The translations under genes and the position numbers were made by a program. A stretch of DNA of 24,174 bases, taken from positions 1 to 24,174 of IMG/VR virus record IMGVR_UViG_3300033141_000489, one strand, 5' to 3'. Source of the stretch: a virus. The notes beneath the pieces were generated by a model. That model made no database searches. It had not been told where the DNA came from and worked only from the letters and a program-made list of their open reading frames with translations. Positions 1-8,143 of this stretch are shown here, one piece after another. Position 1 is the first letter of the stretch; each line of letters opens with the position of its first letter.

Positions 1-8
1 GAGTTGCC

Positions 9-1466
9 ATGTCCACAGTAGATACAAAGCACGAACAATACACAGATAATGTAACCACTTGGAAGTTTTTAAGGGATTCTGTAGAGGGAAGCAAAGCGAT
101 AAAAGCAGGCGGCACTACTTATGTTCCAAGTCTTGACGGGCAAACCGACACAGAATACAAAGCTATGGCCAACCGTCCATCATACGAAAACTTCACTCAA
201 AGAACTCTTGACGGCTTAACGGGCTTAATCTTCTCAAAAGAGCCTATATTCACAGCTCCAAAAGCACTTATGGATTTAAAAGAAAACATTGACGCTCAAG
301 GTAAAACGCTCACAGACTTGGCACAAGAAACAGTTGAGGAAGTTGAAACAGTTGGTCGTGTTGGTTTACTTGTTGACGCTCCAAGTGTTGATGTAGCAGG
401 CATGACAGAAGCAGATGCGGAAGCTCTTAATCTAAGACCGTTTATAAGAATGTACGCTACAGAAAGTATAATCAATTGGAAGCATGAAATAATAAACAAT
501 CAGCAAGTCTTATCAATGGTAGTTTTAATGGAAGAAAAGGACGAGTGGGTAGATATGTTCACTAATAAGCCGAAGACCTTTTATAGAGTGCTTCATTTAG
601 TAGAGGGTGTATATACCCAAACAATCTTTGAGGAAGTAGCAGAAGGAACGGCAAAGACTTTTATACAAGGCGATATAGTACAACCTAGAATCAAAGGAAA
701 AGCTTTATCTTCAATTCCTTTCATTCCAATTACTCCAACATCATTAGAAATCACACCCGCTAAATCTCCTCTATATGATCTAGCAGATGTAAACTTAACC
801 CACTTCAAAACAAATGTTGACTACTATCACGGCATGCACTTTACAGCACTGCCAACAGGATGGGGTGCAGGTGTTCAGATGAAAGATGGAGACAGCATAG
901 CACTTGGTGGCTCAAAGTTTCACCTATTCGACAATCCACAAGCTAAACTAGAATTCTTAGAGTTTAAAGGTGATGGACTTGGTACTCTGGAGAGAGAGAA
1001 AAAAGAACTTAAAAGCACAATGACAATACTTGGCGCAAACTTATTAACTTCTGATAAGAATGTTGCAGAAGCAGAAAACACAGTTGCTATGCGAAGCGCA
1101 GGGGAAAGAGCAACTTTAGTGTCTATTGCTAACACTTGCTCAAGAGGAATAAAGAGCGCACTTGACATAATGGCGGAATGGTTAGGCACAAGTGGCGAAG
1201 TATCGTATAAGTTAAATACTGACTATCAACTAACTGAAATGAATCCTCAGATGATAAAAGCCCTGGTAGAAACTTGGCAAATGGGCGGACTTTCTCAAGA
1301 AGATATATTTTTACAATTCCAAAAAGGGGAAATAGTCAGCGAAACTGAAAACTATGAGGAATGGCAGGCAAAACTAGAAGTGGAAGCACCTCTACTATCA
1401 GCACCCCCTGAAACTGAGAAAAATAATTCAACACTTGACGCAATCAGAAACAAACTAGGCTTATAA
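9..1466 (+). CDS. Portal protein, DUF4055 family
   Basis: The 485-residue product resembles DUF4055 phage portal proteins: an N-terminal segment rich in Tyr/Asn, then RTLDGLTGLIFSKEP near residue 65, a conserved central alpha/beta region, and a long helical C-terminus. Portals form the dodecameric ring at one capsid vertex through which DNA is packaged and to which the neck attaches. Length is normal for the family. The ATG at 9 is preceded only by GAGTTGCC in this window, so the SD cannot be judged well. It is the first gene seen; terminase genes would be expected just upstream, outside the window. It is followed after 1 nt by the collagen-like gene, so co-transcription is likely. The family assignment rests on recognition of sequence style rather than a search. 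Confidence 0.9.
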   Translation: MSTVDTKHEQYTDNVTTWKFLRDSVEGSKAIKAGGTTYVPSLDGQTDTEYKAMANRPSYENFTQRTLDGLTGLIFSKEPIFTAPKALMDLKENIDAQGKTLTDLAQETVEEVETVGRVGLLVDAPSVDVAGMTEADAEALNLRPFIRMYATESIINWKHEIINNQQVLSMVVLMEEKDEWVDMFTNKPKTFYRVLHLVEGVYTQTIFEEVAEGTAKTFIQGDIVQPRIKGKALSSIPFIPITPTSLEITPAKSPLYDLADVNLTHFKTNVDYYHGMHFTALPTGWGAGVQMKDGDSIALGGSKFHLFDNPQAKLEFLEFKGDGLGTLEREKKELKSTMTILGANLLTSDKNVAEAENTVAMRSAGERATLVSIANTCSRGIKSALDIMAEWLGTSGEVSYKLNTDYQLTEMNPQMIKALVETWQMGGLSQEDIFLQFQKGEIVSETENYEEWQAKLEVEAPLLSAPPETEKNNSTLDAIRNKLGL

Positions 1467-1467
1467 A

Positions 1468-2253
1468 ATGGATGAAGTCTTGTTGCCAACTCTCTTTGAA
1501 GCATTAGCAAACTTAAAAGCAAAAACAGATGATTTAGTAGAAGAGTTAAACAGTTTTGAGGGCGAATACTCAAAAGACCGAGACTTAATCAATACGCAGA
1601 TAGAAGACTTAACTGTTCAAATGGATAGACTTATCAAAGAGGCGGTTAATGCTCTGCCAAAAGCTAAAGACGGCGAAGATGCTGAGATAGACTATAAGCA
1701 GATAGAAGACTTTATAAAAGCAGAAGTGGATTTAATACCAAAAGCTAAAGACGGTGATGATGCCACAGTAGATTACGAAATCATTTATAATAAAGTCAAA
1801 GAGTTAGTAAGTGAAATCCCAAAGCCTAAAAACGGTGATGACGCAGTTGTAAACTATGAAAGATTAGAAAATGAAATAAAAAGACTTGTTGATGAAATCC
1901 CTATACCAGAAGATGGGAAAGATGCAAGCAACGAGCAAGTACAAACTAAAGTAAATCAGTGGCTAAACACCCACGAAGAAGAACTTAAAGGCGAAGACGG
2001 TCTAAGCATAGATGAGATATACGAAAAGAACGGCTACATAGTAATTACTCTAAGTGATGGCACAATAAAAGAACTAAAACTACCTAAGATTGAAAAGCAC
2101 ATGACAACAGTAAGAGGTGGTGCGGACAATTTTAGCTATGATTTAGTAGATAAAGTCGTAACCATACCTTACAATCAGCAATTAATCGTACACGGAGAAA
2201 TAGACATTCAATCAACTCTTATAATAGATGGCAGGCTAATTCTTGAACTGTGA
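1468..2253 (+). CDS. Collagen-like/coiled-coil repeat structural protein
   Basis: The 261-residue protein starts with an acidic coiled-coil segment (about 1-60). About four units of ~30 residues follow (about 63-150), each with a core like PKAKDGDDA and then an amphipathic helix of the I..KVKELVSEIPK type. A GEDGLSIDEIYEKNGYIVIT segment and a short beta-rich tail ending STLIIDGRLILEL complete it. Gly-x-Asp-Gly motifs followed by ITLSDGT are common in trimeric phage fibres and head appendages. Placement directly behind the portal fits a capsid-associated fibre or minor head protein. The SD is weak (TAGGC about 10 nt upstream), so translational coupling to the portal is likely. Exact function is not known to me. 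Confidence 0.6.
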   Translation: MDEVLLPTLFEALANLKAKTDDLVEELNSFEGEYSKDRDLINTQIEDLTVQMDRLIKEAVNALPKAKDGEDAEIDYKQIEDFIKAEVDLIPKAKDGDDATVDYEIIYNKVKELVSEIPKPKNGDDAVVNYERLENEIKRLVDEIPIPEDGKDASNEQVQTKVNQWLNTHEEELKGEDGLSIDEIYEKNGYIVITLSDGTIKELKLPKIEKHMTTVRGGADNFSYDLVDKVVTIPYNQQLIVHGEIDIQSTLIIDGRLILEL

Positions 2254-2265
2254 AGCAAAATAAGG

Positions 2266-2343
2266 TATAATATAAATCTAGTTTGAGCCATTTAGCGGTG
2301 GCTCGTTTCATTAAAACTAGAAAACATAAACTAGGAACTTCAA
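2266..2343 (+). promoter_or_regulatory. HNH1 promoter and structured leader (copy 1 of 3)
   Basis: A TATAAT (2266-2271) lies 12 nt before CTAGTTT (2278-2284), where transcription should start. A hairpin follows: GAGCCA 2285-2290, loop TTTAGCGG 2291-2298, TGGCTC 2299-2304. AAACTAG occurs at 2314-2320 and again at 2328-2334; either copy pairs perfectly with CTAGTTT. The second copy runs into the SD (AGGA 2333-2336) of the ATG at 2344. Pairing with copy 2 would partly bury the SD, and pairing with copy 1 would free it. The same architecture precedes the HNH genes at 7202 and 10131(-), with compensatory changes. Confidence 0.75.
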
Positions 2344-2958
2344 ATGAAAACTACACAAACAAAAATATGCAACAATTGTAAAATTGAAAAAATAAACACA
2401 TCTTTTAATAAACATAAAAGAGGGAAGTTTGGCTTAAGAGCAAACTGTAAAAGTTGTGACAAGCATGAAAATAAACAGCACTCGAGAACAAAAAATGGGC
2501 TTATTTCAATAATGTACAGTAGCCAAAAGCACACCTCAAAGAAAAGAGGACATTCTCTTCCGTCATATACAAAACAACAATTACACAATTGGCTTTTAGA
2601 TGATTGGCTATTTAATCTATTGTTTAGTAATTGGAGAAATTGTGGCTTTATTACAGAAATGAAGCCCTCGATAGATAGGTTAAATAACAATATAGGCTAT
2701 TCTTTTAATAATATTCAAATTACAACATGGAGAGAAAATCAATTTAACGCCTATCATGATATGAGAAAAGGAAAATTGACTGTTTCTAGAAGACCGCAAA
2801 AAAAAGTAGTTCAATGCTCTATGGATGACATCTATATTAAAGAGTTTGTCTCTATGTCGGAAGCTGATAGAATGACAGGGATTGACCAAGCGTCAATATC
2901 AAAATGTTGCAACATGAAGCAAAAAACAGCAGGAGGCTTCACATGGTCTTACGCTTAG
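2344..2958 (+). CDS. HNH-type homing endonuclease with zinc knuckle and NUMOD1-like domain (HNH1)
   Basis: The 204-residue protein has an N-terminal four-Cys zinc site (C9, C12, C35, C38). Its core contains KPSIDRLNNNIGY and NNIQITTWREN (about 107-130), typical of a variant phage HNH/His-Me nuclease class. The C-terminal region (about 153-204: VVQCSMDDIYIKEF then MSEADRMTGIDQASISKCC, GGFTW) looks like a NUMOD1 DNA-binding helix-turn-helix. Such free-standing nucleases cut a specific site and promote their own spread. It sits between two structural genes and has its own promoter-leader, and its lysine/asparagine-rich AT codon use differs from its neighbours, consistent with a mobile insertion. 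The SD AGGA lies 7 nt upstream. No intron halves flank it. Target specificity cannot be read from sequence. Confidence 0.82.
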   Translation: MKTTQTKICNNCKIEKINTSFNKHKRGKFGLRANCKSCDKHENKQHSRTKNGLISIMYSSQKHTSKKRGHSLPSYTKQQLHNWLLDDWLFNLLFSNWRNCGFITEMKPSIDRLNNNIGYSFNNIQITTWRENQFNAYHDMRKGKLTVSRRPQKKVVQCSMDDIYIKEFVSMSEADRMTGIDQASISKCCNMKQKTAGGFTWSYA

Positions 2959-2964
2959 TATCTA

Positions 2965-2973
2965 TGATATAAT
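2965..2973 (+). promoter_or_regulatory. Extended -10 promoter TGATATAAT
   Basis: TGATATAAT (TATAAT 2968-2973) followed by TACACAA lies 25 nt before the 2998 gene. It matches the TGnTATAAT form at 8111, 8789, 10218, 12376, 13912 and 23238. No convincing -35 is seen. It restarts transcription after the HNH1 insertion. Confidence 0.65.
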
Positions 2974-2997
2974 TACACAAGAAGTAATGGAGACATA

Positions 2998-4494
2998 ATG
3001 AGTAAAATAAGATTTGAAATAACCACAACACCAAGCACACCACCAACAGATAAAGTTTTTGTTTACATAGATGAAAGTGATAATCACATCAAGACTATTG
3101 ATGATACAGGAACAGTTACAGACTTAACCGACACAACAGCATACACAGACCAAGAATTTGCCGATAAAGTGGGAGCAGAAACAGAGTTGACTGGGGTTAT
3201 GTCAATAGAAGATATTGTTTCTCTAAATACGGATATAAAAAAGATAGACATTATAGAGTTTAACTACTTTATACAAGGGACTAGATATAGTTATGCCGGC
3301 GGGACAGCAATAAGCCCAACAATCGGAGCAGGCGACAGCTCGACATGGGTGGGAGTAGATAGCTCTGGATTACTTTATAGCGAAACAAAATTCACAACAG
3401 AGCAAAATAAAACAATTCTGCCTCTTGCAAGATTGCAAGCAGTTCAAGGACAATCAGGATCAGGAAGTGATTTACAGCCTCCATTGCACTTAACATATTC
3501 TGAAAGTCAAAACGGTTTTGTAGACAGAGAATGGGTCGAGGGAGTTATTGGCGCGTTATATCAAACAGGTGGAACTTTCTCAGAGAATGCAACAAATGCA
3601 CTACAAGTAGACCAAACATCAGGCTCTTTTCATAATGCTCAAAGAAAACACCTCGACATAACAGGAAGTTTAAATATCGAGGCTTCTGCTGTGTATCATG
3701 TTTCTGGAGCGCCGACAGTTCAAACAAGAGCGACATTAATAATTCCTAAATACTATGATAATGGCACAGACATAGTGGCGCTTGGCAATAATAAATATGC
3801 TTCACACACATTACTAAGAAGTCCGAAAGCTGATGATGTTTTTTTCCTTGTGTATTCAAATGCTGAATATGCATCACAAGCAGGAGCAGAACAAGCACCA
3901 ATAGACTATTCTGTTTTTGTAGACCAAGCTACCTCTAGTTTAATACCTGTTGCAAGATTTGTATTAAAAGGTGATAGCACAAATATTATAACGATAGTTG
4001 ACGAAAGACCGTCCATCGGAGCAACACAATCGGCTATCATCGGGACAGCTACCGTTCAGCAAGTGTACGATAACTCGACAAACCCTGAAATCATAACAGA
4101 CTCTACGAGAGGTGCTTTAACGGTACAAGAGGGAACAGCAGACGATGCAGGACTAGTATATGAGGGCAGAAACAACGCAGGAACAGTCACTTCTAATGTA
4201 AATGGAGCAGGTGCAATTAGAGGGAGTGTAGCCTCAGAAGATAACACGATAGACTTTAGAACAGGCACACACTTTACCTTAACAGCAACCGCAGCAACAA
4301 TGGGAACTCCAACGGTTACGGGATGTGTAGGTCAAAGTGGTACAATTACGATTACAACAGCGGAAAACATTACAGGATGGGACGGCTTATATTACTTTCC
4401 ACAAGACACAGTTCCAACGGACTTAACAGGGATTGAAATATTCGGCTATTTTGTAGAAAGTCTTACAGATATAAGAATAGGAAGGGTTCAATAA
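2998..4494 (+). CDS. Fibre/appendage-like virion protein
   Basis: The 498-residue protein is rich in Thr, Ser, Ala and Gly with beta-strand periodicity, as in phage fibres. It has three visible parts: a short N-terminal attachment-like segment (MSKIRFEITTTPSTPPTDKV), a middle domain with many aromatic strands, and a C-terminal beta domain. That last part runs from about 418 (DFRTGTHFTLTATAATMGTP) through GQSGTITITTAENITGW to IFGYFVES, a pattern common at the ends of marine phage fibre proteins. Translation uses ATG 2998 with TGGAGA upstream. The stop overlaps the next start (TAATG at 4492-4496), so coupling with the propeller gene is likely. Its place among head genes suggests a head fibre or decoration, but a tail fibre cannot be excluded. 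Confidence 0.55.
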   Translation: MSKIRFEITTTPSTPPTDKVFVYIDESDNHIKTIDDTGTVTDLTDTTAYTDQEFADKVGAETELTGVMSIEDIVSLNTDIKKIDIIEFNYFIQGTRYSYAGGTAISPTIGAGDSSTWVGVDSSGLLYSETKFTTEQNKTILPLARLQAVQGQSGSGSDLQPPLHLTYSESQNGFVDREWVEGVIGALYQTGGTFSENATNALQVDQTSGSFHNAQRKHLDITGSLNIEASAVYHVSGAPTVQTRATLIIPKYYDNGTDIVALGNNKYASHTLLRSPKADDVFFLVYSNAEYASQAGAEQAPIDYSVFVDQATSSLIPVARFVLKGDSTNIITIVDERPSIGATQSAIIGTATVQQVYDNSTNPEIITDSTRGALTVQEGTADDAGLVYEGRNNAGTVTSNVNGAGAIRGSVASEDNTIDFRTGTHFTLTATAATMGTPTVTGCVGQSGTITITTAENITGWDGLYYFPQDTVPTDLTGIEIFGYFVESLTDIRIGRVQ

Positions 4495-5492
4495 TGTCAA
4501 TGATGGTGTGTGCGAATGGCGGTAGCGAAAGTGAGCCGACAGGCAGTAATCTAGCTCTACTTGATTCGTATACAAGCTCTTCTTTAAACGCTGCATCAGG
4601 AATTGCAATATCTGGAGATGTCGCATATGTGGCAAGTGTAACAGCGGATTCAATCACCTCCATTGACATTTCCGACCCAACAAATTTAATAGAACTAGAC
4701 TCCCACGCAAGCTCTAATCTAAATGTTGCATATGGAATTGCAATCTCAGGAGATGTTGCATATGTGGTAAGTATTGTAGCAGACTCTATTACTTCAATAG
4801 ATATTTCTGACCCGTCTAATTTAATAGAACTAGACTCTTATGCAAGTTCTACCCATTTAAACGGTGCTTATGGAGTTGCAATATCTGGAAATGTTGCATA
4901 TGTGGTAAGTCTTACATCGGACTCTATCACCTCGATTGACATAACTGACCCCTCTAATTTAGTAGAGTTGGATTTTTATTCAAGTTCTAGTTTAAACGGT
5001 GCTTTCGGAATTGAAATATCTGGAAATGTTGCTTATGTAGTGGGTACAGTATCTGACGCTATTACCTCAATCGACATTACTAATCCAGAAAACCTAGTAG
5101 AGTTGGATTCTTATACGAGTGCAAACCTCAACAACCCAAAAGATATAGCAATCTCGGGAGATGTTGCGTATGTGGCTTGCTATGATTCCAATGCTATTAC
5201 ATCAATAGATATTTCTAATCCATCTAATTTAGCGGAGCTTGATTCTTATGCTAGTGCTACACATCTATCAGGAGCTTATGGAATTGCAATCTCAGGGGAT
5301 GTTGCATATGTGTCTGGGTATACTTCACTTTCTATCACCTCAATAGATATTACAGACCCAGAAAATTTAGCAGAGATAGATTTTTATACGGGAGCTAGTT
5401 TGAATGGAGCAAGACATATTGCAATCTCAGGGAACGCTGCTTATGTAGCGAGTTATACAGCAGATTCAATAACTTCAATTGACATAACATAA
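4494..5492 (+). CDS. Seven-repeat LVIVD beta-propeller protein
   Basis: After an ~18-residue leader (MSMMVCANGGSESEP) the 332-residue product consists almost wholly of seven tandem ~45-residue repeats. Each reads roughly LDSYxSSxLNxAYGIAISG, then a VAYVVS strand, then DSITSIDISDPxNL. This is the LVIVD repeat pattern, and seven copies would make one closed seven-bladed beta-propeller. The family is often surface-exposed and used for binding. The start overlaps the upstream stop and has SD GGAAGGG 7 nt before the ATG. Function is unknown: a capsid-exposed adhesin or fibre tip is my inference from context. A related seven-repeat block occurs in the 1091-residue protein at 19043. Confidence 0.75.
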   Translation: MSMMVCANGGSESEPTGSNLALLDSYTSSSLNAASGIAISGDVAYVASVTADSITSIDISDPTNLIELDSHASSNLNVAYGIAISGDVAYVVSIVADSITSIDISDPSNLIELDSYASSTHLNGAYGVAISGNVAYVVSLTSDSITSIDITDPSNLVELDFYSSSSLNGAFGIEISGNVAYVVGTVSDAITSIDITNPENLVELDSYTSANLNNPKDIAISGDVAYVACYDSNAITSIDISNPSNLAELDSYASATHLSGAYGIAISGDVAYVSGYTSLSITSIDITDPENLAEIDFYTGASLNGARHIAISGNAAYVASYTADSITSIDIT

Positions 5493-5501
5493 GGGGAATA
5501 A

Positions 5502-6089
5502 ATGTATTTATACAACAACAACACAAAACAAAAAGAGAACTTCAAAACAAAACAGTATAGAGATGAAAATAGAAAGGCATATTTGCTTGAAAAGATAACA
5601 GACACACAGCTAAATGATTTAGGTCTATATAAGATAGCGATAGTAGGCTCACCTACACCAGCGAATCATCAAAAAATAGAGATACAAGTAGGCAGTATAA
5701 TAAATGGTTTATGGACTGAGCCTAAAGTCTTAGTAGATTTACCTATAGAGGATTTAAGAACAAAGCTAAAAAATCAGCTTAAAACTAAATCTAATGAAGT
5801 TGAAATAGGTGGCATTACAGTCGGTGAGATAGAAGTAGATACCACAGAAGCCGGACAATCAAAACTAAGCAATGCAGCATTTTTCTCTGATAAAAACCCA
5901 AACAAAGAACTAAGCTACCCAAGTGCTACAGGTTGGCAGAAAGTAACAAACGCTCAACTTCTGGCGATACATGATGCAGTAGGAAACCATAAGTCAAACA
6001 CATACGACAACGAAATGGCTCACGACATAGCTCTAGATAGTGCAGATTTAGCAACACTTCAAAGCTACGATATTTCAACAGGTTGGTAA
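5502..6089 (+). CDS. DUF4376-type fibre-associated protein
   Basis: The 195-residue protein has an N-terminal region typical of small phage fibre-assembly or adaptor proteins. From about residue 80 (DLRTKLKNQLKTKSNEVEIG) it shows a helical segment with EIEVDTTEAGQSKLSNA, then GWQKVTNAQLLAIHDAVGNH, and ends DIALDSADLATLQSYDISTGW. This order and the terminal DI..GW motif fit DUF4376, often encoded beside tail or head fibre genes. It follows the propeller gene with SD AAGGGGA and only 9 nt of spacing. A chaperone or attachment role for the two preceding appendage proteins is inferred. Confidence 0.7.
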   Translation: MYLYNNNTKQKENFKTKQYRDENRKAYLLEKITDTQLNDLGLYKIAIVGSPTPANHQKIEIQVGSIINGLWTEPKVLVDLPIEDLRTKLKNQLKTKSNEVEIGGITVGEIEVDTTEAGQSKLSNAAFFSDKNPNKELSYPSATGWQKVTNAQLLAIHDAVGNHKSNTYDNEMAHDIALDSADLATLQSYDISTGW

Positions 6090-7112
6090 ATGGCTAATAT
6101 AACAACCTCATTAGCCGATATTTCAATTACAAGAGCTTTAATACTAGAGCGAGTTAAAAACGGTCTTAGTAATGATGTGGCTTTAGTCTATAAAGAAATT
6201 CTTGCAGAGATAGAAGCAAAGATAAGAAGCTATCCTGAAATGAATATCAAGAACATGAACAAGATCATCAAAGAGATAAAATCAAGTGTGACACCATCTC
6301 TAAACATTTATGACGATTTAGCAGACCTAGCAAGTCAAGAAGCTACATTTATGATGACCTCTATTAATTCAGTAGCCGGATATGACATTATGAGCAAAGT
6401 AGTAAATGAATCAACTATCAAAAAACTTGTAAACACTTCTTTAATGGAGGGAGCGACAATTTCTGATTGGTTCGGATCATTAGAGAAGTCAATTCAAACA
6501 GACTTAGAAAGACAAATAAAAATCGGTGTAGTATCAGGTGAAACAAATCGGGACATCGTTGAGCGTGTTAAAAATGTTATGAACACAAATATAAATCATG
6601 CCAAGTCAATAACAAGGACAGCAGTTTCAACAGTCAGTAATCAAGCGAGACAAGCTGTATATGAAGAGAATAGCGATGTGATTGACGGTTATGAGCATGT
6701 TTCAGTACTTGATTCTAGAGTTTCCCTGACTTGTAGTTCAAGAGATGGGGCAGCATGGGACCTTGAAAAAAAAGGACTCAACACACTAGGCAAGCAAAAT
6801 AATTATAGAGTGCCTCCTCTTCATTTCAATTGTAGGAGCATTTTGGTCCCTATCATCAAAGCATGGGAGAACATGAAAGCCTCACTTAAAGGTAAAGTCC
6901 CTGAAAGCACAAGGGCTTCGATGGATGGGGCAGTATCAAGTAAAATTACTTTTAATAAGTGGTTTGAAGGAAAAAGTAGTACATTCCAAGAAGAATATTT
7001 AGGGAGGTCCAGATATGATTTATATAAAAAAGGGACCATTACTTTTTCGGACCTAGTTAATCAAAGTGGAAGCGTTTTGTCTATTTCTGAATTAAAGCGA
7101 AAATATAGCTAA
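6090..7112 (+). CDS. MuF-like head morphogenesis protein (SPP1 gp7 type)
   Basis: The 340-residue protein has a long helical N-terminus. The MuF domain signature follows: RTAVSTVSNQARQAVYEEN starting about residue 176, then EHVSVLDSRVSLTCSSRDG and PPLHFNCRSILVPI from residue 242. MuF/gp7 proteins bind the portal and are carried inside the head, where they affect DNA exit. It directly abuts the DUF4376 gene. In most phages it would lie straight after the portal, so here an appendage cassette of four genes has come between them. The C-terminal tail after residue 260 carries no recognisable toxin domain. The HNH2 promoter begins 8 nt past the stop codon. Confidence 0.88.
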   Translation: MANITTSLADISITRALILERVKNGLSNDVALVYKEILAEIEAKIRSYPEMNIKNMNKIIKEIKSSVTPSLNIYDDLADLASQEATFMMTSINSVAGYDIMSKVVNESTIKKLVNTSLMEGATISDWFGSLEKSIQTDLERQIKIGVVSGETNRDIVERVKNVMNTNINHAKSITRTAVSTVSNQARQAVYEENSDVIDGYEHVSVLDSRVSLTCSSRDGAAWDLEKKGLNTLGKQNNYRVPPLHFNCRSILVPIIKAWENMKASLKGKVPESTRASMDGAVSSKITFNKWFEGKSSTFQEEYLGRSRYDLYKKGTITFSDLVNQSGSVLSISELKRKYS

Positions 7113-7119
7113 ATAATAA

Positions 7120-7201
7120 TATAATATTTTTCTAATCATCGAGACCTTTAGCGGGGTCTCATCCATTAAATGATTAGAAAATGATTGATTAGGACCTACA
7201 A
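7120..7201 (+). promoter_or_regulatory. HNH2 promoter and structured leader (copy 2 of 3)
   Basis: TATAAT (7120-7125) is followed 12 nt from its start by CTAATCAT (7132-7139). The hairpin is GAGACC 7141-7146, loop TTTAGCGG 7147-7154, GGTCTC 7155-7160. ATGATTAG (7170-7177) pairs with CTAATCAT over 8 bp, or 9 with flanks. A second copy, TGATTAG (7186-7192), ends in the SD AGGA (7191-7194) for the ATG at 7202. The pairing bases differ from copies 1 and 3 but complementarity is kept. Confidence 0.75.
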
Positions 7202-8092
7202 ATGGAACAACATAACAAATGTACTCAATGCAACAAAATAATAACAAAAGCAAAAAATAAATTTTGCAATAGAGAATGCTACTTACTATCTCATAAGATG
7301 AAATTCAGCACAATAGAATGTGCAAAGTGTGGAAAAGAATTTAAAAAGCAAACAACATCTATAAAATACGATAATAATTACTGCTCTAGCAAGTGCAGGA
7401 CCAAAAAAGAAAGAGTTTTAACATGTATAGTCTGTGATGTAAAGTTTTGTGCCTTCCAGTATAGAAAAGCAAACAATAAAAAAGGCTTCACAATAATAAG
7501 ACCATTTAAAAAAGTATGTTCAAAGAAGTGTCATTATGAGTTTTATAGAACGGACCAAAACAGAAAAGATAAAATATCAAAAGCATTTCTAGGAGAAAAA
7601 CACCCTATGTGGGCTGGTGGAATTTCACAGCACAACAGCAGAGGTTCATCTTGGGCCACCATCAGAGAAGAAGTTTTTAAAATTAAAGGACACTGTTGCG
7701 AAAAATGCAAAATCAACAGAACGGACCATAAAAACAAATATGGGATGGACATTCACATAGACCATATTATTACATACCATTCTTTTGATACTGAAAAAGA
7801 AGCAAATGAAATTACTAACCTAAGACCTTTGTGTATATCATGCCATGGGAAAGAAGGAAAAAAGACGGGCCACGGAAAGTATAAAAAGAAAAAAGATGAA
7901 TTGCTCTTAGCAAAATTTAAAGCAACAGGCGTAAATGGATTTAAAGAATTGCAAGGAATAAAAAACGATTATGAAAAAGTTGGCAATCACAAATCTAACA
8001 TAAGAGAAGTTATGAAAAAATATAATGTTAGCAAAGATACGATAAGAAAGATTTCAAATGGAATTCATTGGTCCAACAAATATTTAACTTAG
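7202..8092 (+). CDS. HNH homing endonuclease with multiple zinc knuckles, NUMOD3 and HTH (HNH2)
   Basis: The 296-residue protein has several N-terminal Cys-pair zinc motifs (CTQC at 7-10, then CAKC, CIVC and matching Cys pairs to about 110). A NUMOD3-like GEKHPMWAGG follows near 131-140. A canonical HNH core has zinc Cys near 164-168, HIDHI with H185/D187/H188, NLRPLCISCHGKEGK near 205-220. The C-terminal helix-turn-helix (REVMKKYNVSKDTIRKISNG) ends in a typical W-containing strand. The order zinc fingers, NUMOD3, nuclease, HTH is that of phage mobile HNH enzymes. It is strongly lysine- and AT-rich. It lies between MuF and scaffold genes with its own promoter-leader, and SD AGGA lies 7 nt upstream. 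It is probably intact and active, but the target is unknown. Confidence 0.88.
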   Translation: MEQHNKCTQCNKIITKAKNKFCNRECYLLSHKMKFSTIECAKCGKEFKKQTTSIKYDNNYCSSKCRTKKERVLTCIVCDVKFCAFQYRKANNKKGFTIIRPFKKVCSKKCHYEFYRTDQNRKDKISKAFLGEKHPMWAGGISQHNSRGSSWATIREEVFKIKGHCCEKCKINRTDHKNKYGMDIHIDHIITYHSFDTEKEANEITNLRPLCISCHGKEGKKTGHGKYKKKKDELLLAKFKATGVNGFKELQGIKNDYEKVGNHKSNIREVMKKYNVSKDTIRKISNGIHWSNKYLT

Positions 8093-8101
8093 CTAAAAGA
8101 T

Positions 8102-8143
8102 TTAAAATAATGCTATAATACATAGTCCAATTAAGGACGACAT
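8102..8143 (-). other. Tiny hydrophobic ORF with strong SD (13 codons)
   Basis: On the minus strand AGGAGG (8153-8148) lies 4 nt before an ATG (8143-8141) opening MSSLIGLCIIALF and a TAA at 8102. The SD is among the strongest in the window and the peptide is almost wholly hydrophobic. It would be read on mRNA continuing from the minus-strand gene at 8565. A candidate antisense RNA on the plus strand covers its SD and start. Thirteen codons can arise by chance, so this is a hypothesis only. Confidence 0.25.
8111..8119 (+). promoter_or_regulatory. Extended -10 promoter TGCTATAAT for candidate sRNA
   Basis: TGCTATAAT (TATAAT 8114-8119) predicts a start near 8125, at the first base of GTCC. No protein gene follows on this strand before a hairpin at 8155-8186, and the gene after it is on the minus strand. 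The promoter therefore appears to serve a short non-coding transcript. Confidence 0.55.

Noticed and set aside
4455-4500. Frameshift fusion between the fibre-like protein and the propeller
   Set aside because: The second gene has its own SD (GGAAGGG) and ATG, and no slip heptamer is present at the overlap.
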